A DNA stretch of 64,000 bases from Garcia nutans (taxonomy: Eukaryota > Streptophyta > Magnoliopsida > Malpighiales > Euphorbiaceae): the NCBI GenBank assembly GCA_947685225.1, contig CANTUV010000039.1, forward strand, positions 32,666,001-32,730,000. Reading direction: 5' to 3'. Below, piece by piece: positions 23,184-33,863 of this stretch. The notes under the pieces are model-generated. The model was not told the DNA's origin. It made no database searches and saw nothing but the letters and a program-made list of their open reading frames with translations. Each line of letters opens with the position of its first letter. Position 1 is the stretch's first letter. Made by a program: the position numbers and the translations under genes.

Positions 23184-23420
23184 ATGACGGAACTCAATTT
23201 GAAAAAAATCAAGAGTTTATTTAAAGCAATGAATGTTATTCATTGGGAGAAAATATCTTGGTCTCAAATTAATACTTTGAAATGCTTTCAAAATATTAAA
23301 TTGAACTATTCTTTTCTACATGCCATGGTTTCATTTTGGGATGTGAATTCTAGGACATTAAAGAGAAATGAATTTGAGATATGTCCCATGATTGAAGAAC
23401 TTGAGGCCATCCTTGGATAT
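23184..23420 (+). pseudogene. Antisense DUF7745-like gene, outer copy, first part
   Basis: This is the N-terminal part of the second antisense gene. It starts 'MTELNLKKIKSLFKAMNVIH' and carries the pattern 'FWDVNSRTLKRNEFEICP' then 'EELEAILGY', matching the inner copy (29907 onward). The pattern FW...R.....E.CP..EE.EAILG resembles the uncharacterised plant domain DUF7745, from memory. The frame is open right up to 23420, where the inner Tat element is inserted. The rest continues at 40269. Confidence 0.65.
23416..23420. repeat. Target site duplication GATAT (left)
   Basis: GATAT precedes the LTR at 23421 and is repeated at 40269-40273 directly after the other LTR end. Sequence on the two sides joins into one continuous gene when the insert is removed, as the inner copy's uninterrupted gene at 30135-30150 shows. 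Confidence 0.92.
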
Positions 23421-25769
23421 TGTGAGGGGGAATTTTCTCCCCCACTCCCGGTGGAATGGTTATTGCGACTTCGGCACTGTTTAGGCTTGGGGCCTTAGAG
23501 AACATGAACCTAAGTCCGGAGAAAATGGAGTCACCACCCGGACGGGCCGGGAAAAAGAAAGGGGTGGATGACTCGATTCCTAAGGAATCCCCAACTCCCT
23601 AATGGGTTCGAAAAGTTGGGTACTTGTGGGGAAGGTGAGAAATGGCCCAACACCCCCACAACGCCCGGTTTATTGGAACCGGCCTCCTTTACAGGTCTTA
23701 ATATTATAAAATTCTTAAGTATAACAATATTATCCATATTACACGCAACAACTGAAATAAAGCATCGTTATATCAAAATCAAAGCAATGTCCAAACAAAG
23801 CAAATAAATGGACACCCATCCGAGGATGGAAACATGTCCTTACATCATCCATGTCTAAACTAACAGTACACCCACCGAAAGGTAGAAACAGGTCCTTTAC
23901 ATTAGTCCAAAATATGAAAGCAATTTAAATTACATGATATTTAATTAACGAGGTACCCACAAAGTTGAAACATGCCTCTTACAACATTCGGAAATAAAAA
24001 ATAAATCGATAGAAATAAGCAACCATTCATAATAAATAAATTATTCATCAAAGATATCAATCATAATATAAAATAAACATCCATCCATGATAAATTAAAT
24101 AAATCAATCATTGAACTTAAATAAATCAAGGCATATAAAATAAATCAAAGCATATAATGAACTATACAATCAAATCTAAAGTAAATAAAGCAAGTAAAGA
24201 TTCAAGTTAGGGCTAATGTTTCAATTTAAGATTCTTTATTTAATGTTTAGGGTTTTAGAATTTATTGGTTTAGACTACTGTATGTTTTAAGGGAATTAAA
24301 ATGGATTAAGGTTTTATAATTTAAAAGATTGATAAGGCTCTTTGATTAACCAAATTATGGTTTGAGGGGTAAAATCATGAAATTAGGGTTTGGATATTAA
24401 AATATTAGGTTTATGATTTATGGTTACTGGATTATTATTTTGGATTTACTATATTGGGTTTGAATGTTTTAGGTTTATAAGGTTTTAAGGTTTTAAGGAT
24501 TAATGGGTTAGGGTTTAGGAAAACTAGGGTTTAAGGTTAGCTAGTTTGGGGTTACTGTCTTGGTTTTGAAGTTGAATTAGGGTTTTTAGTGTTTCGAAGA
24601 ATGTATTTGATTTTAGAATTTGGAAAAACAATTTACAGTTTTATGAGTTATATGAAGCTTTATGTGATTTTTAGAAACTGTAAAGTGTGTTTGAGTTTGG
24701 ATATTTAACAAAACACTTGGAATTTTGGAAAAGAATTTGGAAGAAAACTAGTTTAGAGTTTTTTGGTGTTTTTTTGGAAATAAAAAAAATGATTTAAGGT
24801 TTATAGAAACACAAAAGATATTTTTTAGGGTTTTTGGAAAGAAAAGGATTCAATTTAGGGTTTTGAAAAATTGGAAAGCAATTAGGGTTTTAAGATTTTG
24901 AAGAAACAGAAACAACAATTTTAAGATTTTTGGAAAACAAAGAAACAAATTAAGGTTTTAAGGTTTAGAAAAGGTAAATTAGGGTTCTAAGGTTTTTAAA
25001 ATCCAAAGAAATAATTTAATGATTCAAGCTACTGTGAAGAAAAAAGAGATTAGATATTCATACCTTCGTTTGTTGGTTCCACCAAAAATTGCTTCTCGGA
25101 TGAACAAAGACAAAGGCAAGATGGCTGCCTTTGATGGATTGATTATTTGGTTGCTTATTCTTCTCTCCAAAAGTCCGATTGATTTCATTGTCAAAGGTTT
25201 CACCTAGTTTGATCGTTTCAAAGTTTTTTTAGTTCCTCCTCCCAAAAAAAGTCCCCTTCTGTGTTGTTTTTTTTGTCATATTTATAGAAAATTTAGATGA
25301 TTAATTCAACTTGTTTATGGAAAGTAACATTAATTAAGAAAAGGAAACTGAAACAAAATAGAATTTGGTTTCGAAAAAAATTGCGTCAAAAAAATTTTGC
25401 TGGCTAAAAAAAAACTGCTGCAGAAAAATTTTGCTGGGGAAAAAATTGTTGCGGGAGGTACCAGTGAAAACTGGCGAGCTGGGCGGCCAGAGGCCATTTC
25501 TTCCAAACTTTTCAGTGACGAATTTTTTTGTTGCCAATTTTTTCGTCGGCGATTTTTAATTTTAATTTTATTTTAATTAATTAATTAATATTATTTTTTT
25601 ATTTTTTATTAATTATAAAAACTAAATACTGAAGCAAATATTATTTAATTAAGATAACACAAGGATTATTTTGGACTAATTAAAATACATTGGACGACAC
25701 AAAAGTTATTTTGGACTAATTAAAATATATTGGACCGGACTTGGTCAAAAATTAAGGGTCTACAGTTTG
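23421..25769 (-). mobile_element. 3' LTR of inner Tat element, full length
   Basis: A 2349-bp LTR from TGTGAGGGGG to GGGTCTACA. Its last 1.24 kb (from about 24527) matches 39038-40268 with scattered changes. The first 250 bp match the outer LTR at 17651. The polypurine tract AAGCAGGGGGCAAAC (minus strand, 25770-25785) abuts it. The interior is rich in 'agggtttt' telomere-like words typical of such LTRs. Confidence 0.88.
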
Positions 25770-25786
25770 CCCCCTGCTTGAATGAT
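25770..25786 (-). promoter_or_regulatory. Polypurine tract of inner Tat element
   Basis: The minus-strand reading CAAGCAGGGGGCAAAC directly precedes the 3' LTR start TGTAGACCC. Confidence 0.8.
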
Positions 25787-25849
25787 CTGAGACTTTAGTA
25801 AAAGAGAGTGAAAAGAAATAAACCTTAATTTTTGAGATGATTGATGTTT

Positions 25850-26688
25850 TGGGTTTTGGACCCGGTTCGAGTTCTGGACTCAAGGATAATTTTAAGTTCT
25901 AGACCTAAGCGTTATTTTAGGTTCTGGACCTAAGGATAATTTGGGTTCTGGACTTATAAAAGATTCTAGGTTCTGGACCTAAGGATAATTTGGGTTCAGA
26001 ACCTAAGCTAAGTTCTGGACTTAGAAGAGATTCTAGGTTATGGACCTAAGGAAAATTTGGATTCTGGACCCGAGTAAAGTTCTGGACTTAGAAAAGATTC
26101 TAGGTTATGGACCTAATCAAAATTTGGGTTCTAGGCCCGAGCTAAGTTTTGGACATAGAAGAGATTCTAGGTTCTGGACCTAAAGATAATTTGGGTTCTG
26201 GACCTGAGCTAAGTTTTGGACTTAGAAGAGATTCTAGGTTCTAGACCTAAGGGTAATTTGGGTTCTGGACCCAAACTAAGTTTTGGACTTAGAAGAGATT
26301 CTAGGTTCTGGACCTAAGGATAATTTGGGTTCTGGACCCGAGCTAAGTTCTGGACTTAGAAGAGATTCTAGGTTCTAGACCTAAGGATAATTTGGGTTCT
26401 GGACCCGAGCTAAGTTCTAGACTTAGAAGAGATTCTAGGTTATGGACCTAAGGATAATTTGGGTTCTGGACCCGAGCTAAGTTCTGGACTTAGAAGAGAT
26501 TCTAGGTTATGTACCTAAGGATAATTTGGGTTCTGGACCTGAGCTAAGTTCTGAACTTAGAAAAGATTCTAGGTTCTGGACCTAAGGGTAATTTGGGTTC
26601 TGGACCCGAGCTATATTCTGGACTTAGAAGAGATTCTAAGTTCTGGACCTAAGGGTAATTTGGGTTCTGGACCCGAGCTAATGAAGAT
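25850..26688. repeat. 67-bp tandem array in inner Tat 3' untranslated region
   Basis: About twelve units, each with 'ggacctaaggataatttggg', 'ttctggacccgagctaag' and 'gacttagaagagattctagg'. Exact spacing of 67 bp can be read at 26041 to 26108. Units in the centre are nearly identical and those at the edges are diverged, the usual sign of unequal exchange. There are no spacers, so it is not a CRISPR-like array. Confidence 0.92.
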
Positions 26689-26865
26689 TTAATTATCTGC
26701 AAAAAATAATTTTTTTGGTTTCAAAAAGTTTGGCTAATTTTTATGCACGTCTTTTTCTTGCCCCCTACGTGTAAAAATATTTATATACATGCAAGTATTT
26801 GAATGATTAAATTGAATAATTGAATTTACTTTGTATTTACTGTGTAGTTATTGTTTTATGCACTT

Positions 26866-27010
26866 TTTTACTATTTGTAAATAGTAACCTACTATTTATA
26901 AATAGTATTTCACTATTGTAAATAGTAATTTACTATTCACCAATAGTAATTTACTATTTATAAATAGTAATTTAGTATTTATCAATAGTAAAATTGACTA
27001 TTCATCAATA
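26866..27010. repeat. AT-rich palindromic repeat before antisense gene 1
   Basis: Seven or so units of 'tttactatttataaatagta' and variants, spaced about 20-22 bp, each close to self-complementary (ACTATT/AATAGT). They end 45 bp before the TATA-like box at 27057. The outer copy has only a short trace ('actattcattcactattcac', about 20177). Confidence 0.7.
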
Positions 27011-27056
27011 GTAAAATTCACTTTTTTGAACTTTGTTTTTTTCCTTGCCGTTCCTC

Positions 27057-27063
27057 TATATAA
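27057..27063 (+). promoter_or_regulatory. TATA-like box of antisense gene 1, inner copy
   Basis: TATATAA lies in 'ttcctctatataaac', about 95 bp before the ATG at 27158, and is conserved in position in the outer copy (20278). Confidence 0.5.
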
Positions 27064-27157
27064 ACAAACGAATTCCTCCATTTCATTCACAGCAAAATCT
27101 TTAATTTCATTCACTACTGCAAATCCTTCAAATTTAGCATATAATTTTGGAAAAAAA

Positions 27158-29529
27158 ATGCATGCTTCAAGGTTAGGAACTCATTATAATGCTGAGTTAT
27201 TAGAGTTTATTCGGCATCATGAAGATGAGAATATAAATCTGCTAGCCAGGATGCCGCTTCATCGTAGTTCAAACCAAAAGAGTACGGTAAGTTTTTCTTC
27301 TTTTTTTTTCTCTTTTTCTCTTTTTTGATTTTTTTTCATCTTTTTGTTATTTATTTATTTATTTATTATTATTTTTATTTATTTTTTATATTTTTATATT
27401 TTTATGTTTTTCTTTATTTTTTATATTTATTTTTATATTTATTTTTTAGAAAATTTAGAAAAAATAAATTAATTTAAATTGATAGAATAATATGTACTTA
27501 CCTGGTATTAACTTACTTGGCTCCGTGTTAGCGTGATCGTTGCGTTGTTCGGGCCAAAGGGTGTATCTACAAAGCCCGACAATGGTATGATGCAGTGCCT
27601 TCTCGGGTAAGGCAGATTATCTGAGATTGCAGCTTTGAGAGCTTCATCTTACAATTGCCATCCGAGGAGTATCTGATAGACCGGAGTGTAGTCCAGGCAC
27701 TTGCAGAATGATGGTTGGACACAACTCATACTTTTCACTTGCCCATTGGAGAGATGACAATTGGTCCGATCGATATTGCTGCTATAACCGGCCTTCGGTA
27801 TGATGGTGTTTCGCTTCCTTGACCAACGATATTTTGACATTTGAAGAAATTCAGTAATTAATTATTATGGAACCATCATATAAGGGGCCTTTTAAGATAA
27901 AAATTAAACCGATTCGTAGCTATTGGATGAACTACGAAGGACGGGTTCACAGAGACACGGCCCAACAGTATGCTCGAGGATTTTTGTTATATTTGCTTGG
28001 GTCGACCATCTTAGGCAGCACTGAATCCTCCATCCATTTGTCAGTGTTGAGGGCCCTTTCTTATTTCAGAATGGTACCATCTTATGGCTGGGGTGAAGCT
28101 GGTCCCGCCTGTCTTTACCATGGTCTTGATAAAATTTGCCGAAATAAGAAGTCTTTTGTCGGCTTGATGGCGGTTGTCGAGGTACTCTTCTTATACCAAT
28201 GTCAATTCCACTCTTTTCTTGCATGAATTTGATCTCTATTGTTGTTGTAGGCATGGGCATACGAACACAACCTCATGAGGGTACCTGGTATTTCCTGAGA
28301 GAGAATCGGGTATCCAAGATTAAATTTCTAGTTGTCAGATCGCGTGGAAGTTCCTGGCTCTCACAACGTGCATACCCAACACTTCGTGTTGAGCCGCTTA
28401 ACCTGGGACCAGGTAAAATAGCATTAGTTAATGCTTTAAATTTTATGTGAAAGTTTACTTACCTTATGTTATTTTGCAGATGAATTTGGCCTTGAGAAAA
28501 CTAGAAGAGCGGACAAACTAGTCTCCCTTCATGAAGGCTGCGCTATCTTTCCAACATACTCGCCAAGTCATCGCTGGTCCAGTGTCTAGTGGTTGGTTTC
28601 TCGGAGAGAGAGTTTATGAGTGGTTTCTTGGTCCAGAGCAGCAGAGGGTCCCGATGCATTGCTTGAAATATACTTTAAATATTATATCAATGCCGGAGGA
28701 TGCATGGTGGTCGGCTCGGTATGGTTATGGTGTTGAGACATTTCTCCGTCTACCGGGTGCATTTTATGACCATTTTATTCAAAGAAGGCTCTTGAACTTT
28801 GATGTATCTCTTGTTGGTGTATGGGAGATTCCCAAAGAAAATGAGGGTAGAGATGAAGAGGAACATCATGGAGATGCAGGAGAGTTCATTCCACATCTCG
28901 GGGCTAGCTCTTCTCAAGTAAAACTTTACCAGTTTTCCCTTGCAACTGCTTCTTTCTTTTTGATTCTTTAATGATTGTTGTAGGCTGTTGGCTCATTTGA
29001 TCATGAGGCTAGACCTTCTTTTACTGCTCCTTCGTTTACTCATTCTAGCCCGCCAGATGTGCCATCTCATCCGCAGTGCATTGATATGAATTACTTGGTG
29101 GATTTTCTTATTTCATGGTAATTTATGCTATATGTATGCATGATTATGTATGCTCTTACCTTTTTCCTTTCTGGCTCACAGTGGATGCTTGAAGAACAAA
29201 ATAAGAAACTTCAAGAAGAGTTGGCTGCAAGTCGACAGCAGGCTTCTCATTTCAAAAATTTGTATCATCAATCAGAACAAAATTTTTGAGACTTCCGATT
29301 TCAGGGGATGAGGGATCCTGACGCTTCTTCATCAAGAGGCCCCCAGACTGATGACCATGAGATCCTTTCATCTACTTTTGATGAGGACCGTGATAGATCG
29401 GGACTTCAAGGTAATAGGGATTTTGGTGCTCCTGCTTCGGACAAACTCAGGACGAGTAATTTGCCTCCTCCTCTAACAGGCGATGACTTTTTTAATGCTT
29501 TATTTGTTGATCTACCATCACCTTCTTAG
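27158..29529 (+). pseudogene. Antisense plant-mobile-domain gene with five introns, inner copy
   Basis: The gene lies opposite to gag-pol between integrase and 3' LTR. Six exons can be laid out with GT-AG introns: 27158-27286, 27532-28181, 28251-28412, 28480-28917, 28984-29097 and 29182-29529. Exon 2 carries the plant-mobile-domain signature 'WLDTTHTFHLPIGEMTIGP' then 'IAAITGLRYDG', followed by 'LLYLLGSTIL' and 'YGWGEAGPACLYHGLDKI'. Exon 4 has 'SGWFLGERVYEWFLG'. Exon 6 starts with a coiled coil ('EEQNKKLQEELAASRQQ'). In-frame stops at 27623, 28296 and 28519 replace CGA, CGA and TGG codons still present in the outer copy; a TGA near 29287 is shared by both. Such domains occur in MAIL/MAIN proteins and as extra genes in some plant transposons. 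The function here is unknown. Domain confidence is high; the exon edges are read by eye. Confidence 0.75.
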
Positions 29530-29798
29530 TGATGTATAAATATTGTATCAATTGTATAAACATTGTACAACAAGTATAAAAATAATAATACATAATTTTT
29601 GCCTTTACTGTAACTTTTTTTTACTGTACCATAATTATTATGCTTTCTTTTTCATATATACACATTTACACAGCATCACCACAAAAGCCAAATGCAACAC
29701 GGTAAAGTATTTAGTCGCTAATTTTCTTCCTCATGCAACACGGCCTCACCTTTTCCCATCACCTTTTCCTTATCAATTTTGGAAAAGCTTATTTCCTC

Positions 29799-29806
29799 TA
29801 TATAAA
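29799..29806 (+). promoter_or_regulatory. TATA-like box of antisense gene 2, inner copy
   Basis: TATATAAA in 'ttcctctatataaatc', with almost the same wording as the box of gene 1, about 100 bp before the ATG at 29907. Confidence 0.5.
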
Positions 29807-29906
29807 TCACCTTTCACGCCATAATTTCATACAGAAATCAAAAGACTTTCCATTTCAACGTAAAAACTCATTTTTAACAATTTTGATTTTCCTTCATTCA
29901 TCAACC

Positions 29907-31329
29907 ATGACCGAACTTCATTTAAAGATGATAAAGATTCTATTTAAGAATATGGATGCCATTCATTGGAAGCAAATTTCGTGGTCAAAACTCGATATTT
30001 TAAAGTGTTTTCAAAATGTTAAATTGGACAACTCCTTTTTACATGCCATGGCTTCCTTTTGGAATGTAGATTCTAGGACATTTAAAATTAATGGCTTTGA
30101 AATATGTCCCTTGATTGAAGAATTTGAGGCTATCCTTGGATATCCAAATAATCAACAAATGGCGTTACCCATATTGATTTCCAAAACTCAATAGAAGATG
30201 CAAATGTTATTTCAAATTTCAAAGCCTTAAGTTCTTCGGCTGATGAGAGGTGAAAAAATTCTACTTGTTCCTTTGATTGATTTTTGTCTCTCTCATTTGG
30301 CTCCTACTAAGGCATGGGGACGCATGCTCTATCTTTGCTTGCTTGGCCAATCCTTCCTTGTTTCTTTTGACGATGATATTGATCCATGAGTATTGGATAT
30401 CATGGACAAAATGAAAGGAGGCTTATCACCGGTACCTATGATCTTACCCGAGACTTTAGCTGGATTAGACTGACTTAAATCAGGATTGAAAAAGAGACTG
30501 ATTGGGAGTCCATTCCTGCTTTAGGTATTTACCTAAACTGCCCTTTCGGGTATTCAATTTAAGATTTTTTTGCTCTAATTTTTGCATAGTCCACCCACGC
30601 GGGTTTTCGGAGCTAGCGAGCTGTCCTAATTTTTGCCTAAGCTGCCCTTGCGGTTTTCAACTTTTATTTTTATTGCTCTAATTTTTGCCTAGTTTGCCCA
30701 TGCGGGTTTTCGGAGCTAGTGAGTTGTCCTAATTTTTGCCTAAGCTGCCCTTGCGGGTTTTCAACTTAGCGGACCTCTTTTATTGTATTTTTTTTATATT
30801 GCTCTAATTTTTGCCTAGTTTGCCCATGTGGGTTTTCAGAGCTAGCAAGCTGTCCTAATTTTTGCCTAAGCTGCCCTTGCGGGTTTTCAACTTAGCGGAC
30901 TCTTTTTTTTAATTATTTCTTTCCTCACATATTTGGCTTCAGGAGCATCTCTGCTTGCTTGATACTCCATCTATGGATTTTGCTAGATATCTGCCATGAC
31001 ATCATTGTGCTAGGAAGCTACTCCATCCTGCTTCTTCATATGCTTAATGGGTTGACTGGATCCACTCACGCGCTGAAGTCAACATCCGTTGGTTGGTGCC
31101 TTAGTGGAAGATTTCTTGTATCACCATGCGGACATACTTGATGTATGATCCCCTCGCTGCTCTTCGTCAAGGTACTTGCTATGATCCTCGCCGACTTGGC
31201 CGTCAGTATGGAGTTAAGCCTCGCGATTCTGACTTTACTCCCGATTTAAACATGCCTTGCTTGACTAAAGCCTACTTGGATCGGCTGAGGCAAAGCTGGC
31301 CTGCACGTTATACTTATCATCTGCCATAG
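29907..31329 (+). pseudogene. Antisense DUF7745-like gene, inner copy
   Basis: The start ATG is chosen because the outer copy begins identically (MTEL). Residues about 40-75 hold 'FWNVDSRTFKINGFEICP' and 'EEFEAILGYP'; further on 'KAWGRM' (about 30310) and, near the end, 'WIHSRAEVNIRWL' and 'YDPLAALRQG' (about 31050-31175). This layout resembles DUF7745, a plant domain often annotated in retroelement-rich DNA; the match is from memory. A likely intron runs from GT at 30525 to AG at 30942 and contains tandem hairpin repeats. Stops lie at 30192 and 30225 or so; a TGA after 'DDDIDP' (30388) is shared with the outer copy and may be another intron or an old stop. Confidence 0.6.
30546..30905. repeat. 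Tandem hairpin repeats in intron of antisense gene 2
   Basis: Three units of about 120-140 bp, each made of two related halves: 'taatttttgcctaagctgcc' + 'cttgcgggttttcaacttag', and a 'cctagtttgcccatgcggg' + 'ttttcggagctagcgagctg' half. The core CCCTTGCGGG/CCCTTTCGGG can fold back. Diverged copies occur at 31565-31715, 40670-40960 and 41400-41555. Confidence 0.75.
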
Positions 31330-31564
31330 ATTTTACATTTATCAATTCAGAAAGTGTATTGTTAGGATGAAAAATAATTAAAGTAATAAAAATGCTTCTT
31401 TTCCTTTTATAATTTGTCATCACCTTTTGCTATTGTGTTTATTTATTTCATCCATATCTGGTCAAATACTTATAACAGTGCACATTGAACAATTTTAACA
31501 TTAATTCTATTTTATTAAATTGGGGAACAACCAAACATAAAGCCAGCATACACAAGATCACTCC

Positions 31565-31720
31565 TATTGCCAACTAGCCCTTTCGGGTTTTCTAATTGAC
31601 GATTTTCTCTCATTTAGTCCTAATTGTTGCCTAGCCCGCCCTTTCGGGTTTTTGGAGCTAGCGGACTGCTCTAACTTTTCCCTAGGCCGCTCTTTTTGGG
31701 TTTTCAACCTAGCGAGTTTT
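31565..31720. repeat. Hairpin repeats between integrase end and antisense gene 2
   Basis: Three half-units of the same family as 30546-30905, with cores GCCCTTTCGGGTTTTC and GCCCTTTCGGGTTTTTGG. They separate the 3' ends of two converging genes: integrase (minus) and antisense gene 2 (plus). Confidence 0.65.
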
Positions 31721-31727
31721 TTTTATA

Positions 31728-32885
31728 TCATACATAAAACCTCTTTAACCTGTCAATGTTTACTGGCTCACTAAACTCGTTCCAGTCCATGTCTGATAAC
31801 TTCACCGGACCTTTGTTCATGACTTGTTTCACGACATATGGCCCTTCCCAGCTAGGCTTGAACTTCCCTCTTGGATCAGATACATTAGGCTTACATTGCT
31901 TCAAAACCAAATCCCCGACTCTGAGTTTTTTTTTTATTTTAACCCTTCTATTGTAGGCCCGAGCTATCTTCTTTTGATACAGTTGGTGATGATACAGTGC
32001 CTTTAACCTTCTCTCTTCTAGTAAAACTAACTGAGTGTATCTGCTCACTACCCATTCCATTTCAGGCAGTTCGGCTCCCAAGACTACACTCAATGACTTG
32101 ATCTCAATTTCAATTGGCAACACTGCTTCCATCCCGTAAACCAAAGAGAACGGTGTCATTCCAGTAGGTGTTCGCACACTTGTCCTATATCCCCATAAAG
32201 CAAAGGGAAGCATCTCTGACCAATCCCTGTAAGTCTTGGTCATTTTGGACAGAATTTGCTTAATTGTCTTATTTGTTGCTTCTACCGCACATTAGCCTTT
32301 GGTCTATAAGGAGAGGATCTATGATGATGGATTTGGTACTTCAAGAATAAATCCTTAATTGTTCCTTGAAACTGTACCCCATTGTCTGATATCACACTGT
32401 GTGAGACCCCATATCTACAGATGAGGCTCTTTTCAATAAATCTAGCCATTTGGCTTGCACCCAGTTTGTTTAAGGATTCGGCTTCGACCCATTTTGAAAA
32501 ATAATCTACTGCTACTATAATGAAACAGTGACCGTTTGAAGCTGTCGGATGTATCTCTCCTATAATGTCGATACCCTAAGTGGCAAATGGCCAGGGTGAA
32601 GACATAGAATACAATTCTTCAGGAGGCATGTGATTCAAGTTACCATACATCTGAGATTATTGGCACTTCTTTACAAACTCAATACAATCCTTTTCCATGG
32701 TCAACCAGTAGTAACCTTGTCGAATAATCTTCTTAAATAGGGCCAAACCACTCATGTGTGGACCGCAACTTCCCGCATGTATTTCTGACATGTTGCGCTC
32801 CACTTCAGGCTTCCTTACATCTCAAATGCACCCCATCTGGCCATCTTCGATATAATTCTCCTTAGAATGTGATGTATTGCAATGA
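31728..32885 (-). pseudogene. Integrase of inner Tat element
   Basis: Integrase inserts the element's DNA into the genome. The C-terminal part is open (31728-32243) with 'RTPTGMTPFSLVYGMEAVLP', a chromo-less Tat-type end 'KFKPSWEGPYVVKQV' and 'PVNIDRLKRFYV'. Upstream, the core shows the second catalytic Asp in 'VISDNG' (about 32390) and 'YRPKAN' followed by a one-base frameshift just before the catalytic Glu region 'VEATNK' (about 32290). A stop replaces the Trp before the first catalytic Asp ('*GIDIIG', about 32575). The zinc-binding N-terminus is only faintly visible. It follows RNase H directly, the Ty3/gypsy order. Confidence 0.8.
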
Positions 32886-33854
32886 TCACTGCCTTATTGC
32901 TCTTCTTTCTTTCTTTGTTACCCCCAGCGGGTATTCCCTTTCCTCCAAAAATTGCTTTATAGTATCATACCACGCATCATGGTTTGTATCAGTTTCCATG
33001 ATTGTCTCATATTCATAACAAGGAGTTGATGAGCTGGACAAAATCAGAGGCTTAAGAAATAAACTCACAGGATTTTCCCATACCGAAGCCAATGTGGCTA
33101 GGGCATCAGCCATCTGATTTTCTTCTCTTGATAGGTATATAAACCTACACTCTTTAAAGTTCTTCTTTACCATGGTCAAGTAATGGTGGTATGGTTTTAA
33201 TTTTTCTTGTTTTAACTCCCACTCTCCATTTACTTGGGATACTACTAGCAATGAATCACCAAAAACTTCCACCTTATCCACCTTCATAATCATTAGGGTT
33301 TCCAAACAAAAAATACAAGCTTTGTATTCCACCATATTATTGGATGCCCTAAATTTTAACTTTTTGGCTAAAGGGATAAGTTCCCCTTCGGGCGATTCTA
33401 GTATGACTCCTAAACCTACTCCTTTCCTGTTTACTACTCCATCAAAATACATTTTCCACCCTTGTACTTCAATTGCCTCTAAATGTTCATTTGGAAATTC
33501 CAAGATTAACCCTTCACTATCTGGTAATGGTTGTTGGGCCAGGAATTCTGCCACCACTCTACCCTTTATTATTTTCCTGGTTACATATTCAATCTCGAAT
33601 TCTTCTATTATTATCAACCATCGACCATACTTCCCAATCAAAGAGGGTGTCTCCCTTAAGTACTTCATTGGATCCAACCTGGAAATCGCTTGCCCACTAT
33701 AAGATTGAAAGTAATGCCGCAACTTCTTAGAAGACCAAACCACGGCTATATAGGTTTTTTCAATGATACTATACTTAATTTCATAAGGTAGGAGCTTTCT
33801 ACTCAAATAGTAAACTGCATGCTCAATCCCTGACTCATCTGCTTGGGCTAGCAT
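32886..33854 (-). pseudogene. Ty3 RNase H tail plus archaeal-type RNase H, inner Tat
   Basis: The 322-codon frame holds the Ty3-type RNase H region (residues 1-110; 'YYLSRKLLPYE', 'HYFQSY', 'FLAQQP') and then a second, archaeal-type RNase H (about 130-260). The second has its acidic tetrad: D138 in 'KMYFDG', E176 in 'NNMVEYKA', D200 in 'VFGDS' and D250 in 'MADALA'. This dual arrangement defines the Tat lineage. RNase H removes the RNA strand during reverse transcription. It is separated from RT by a stop around 33860. The outer element's version is the source of the array copies at 49114 onward. Confidence 0.88.
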
Positions 33855-33863
33855 GGCTCCTAT

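Noticed and set aside
25850..26688. Possible CRISPR-like array
   Set aside because: Units are contiguous 67-bp repeats without variable spacers, in a plant retroelement 3' untranslated region.
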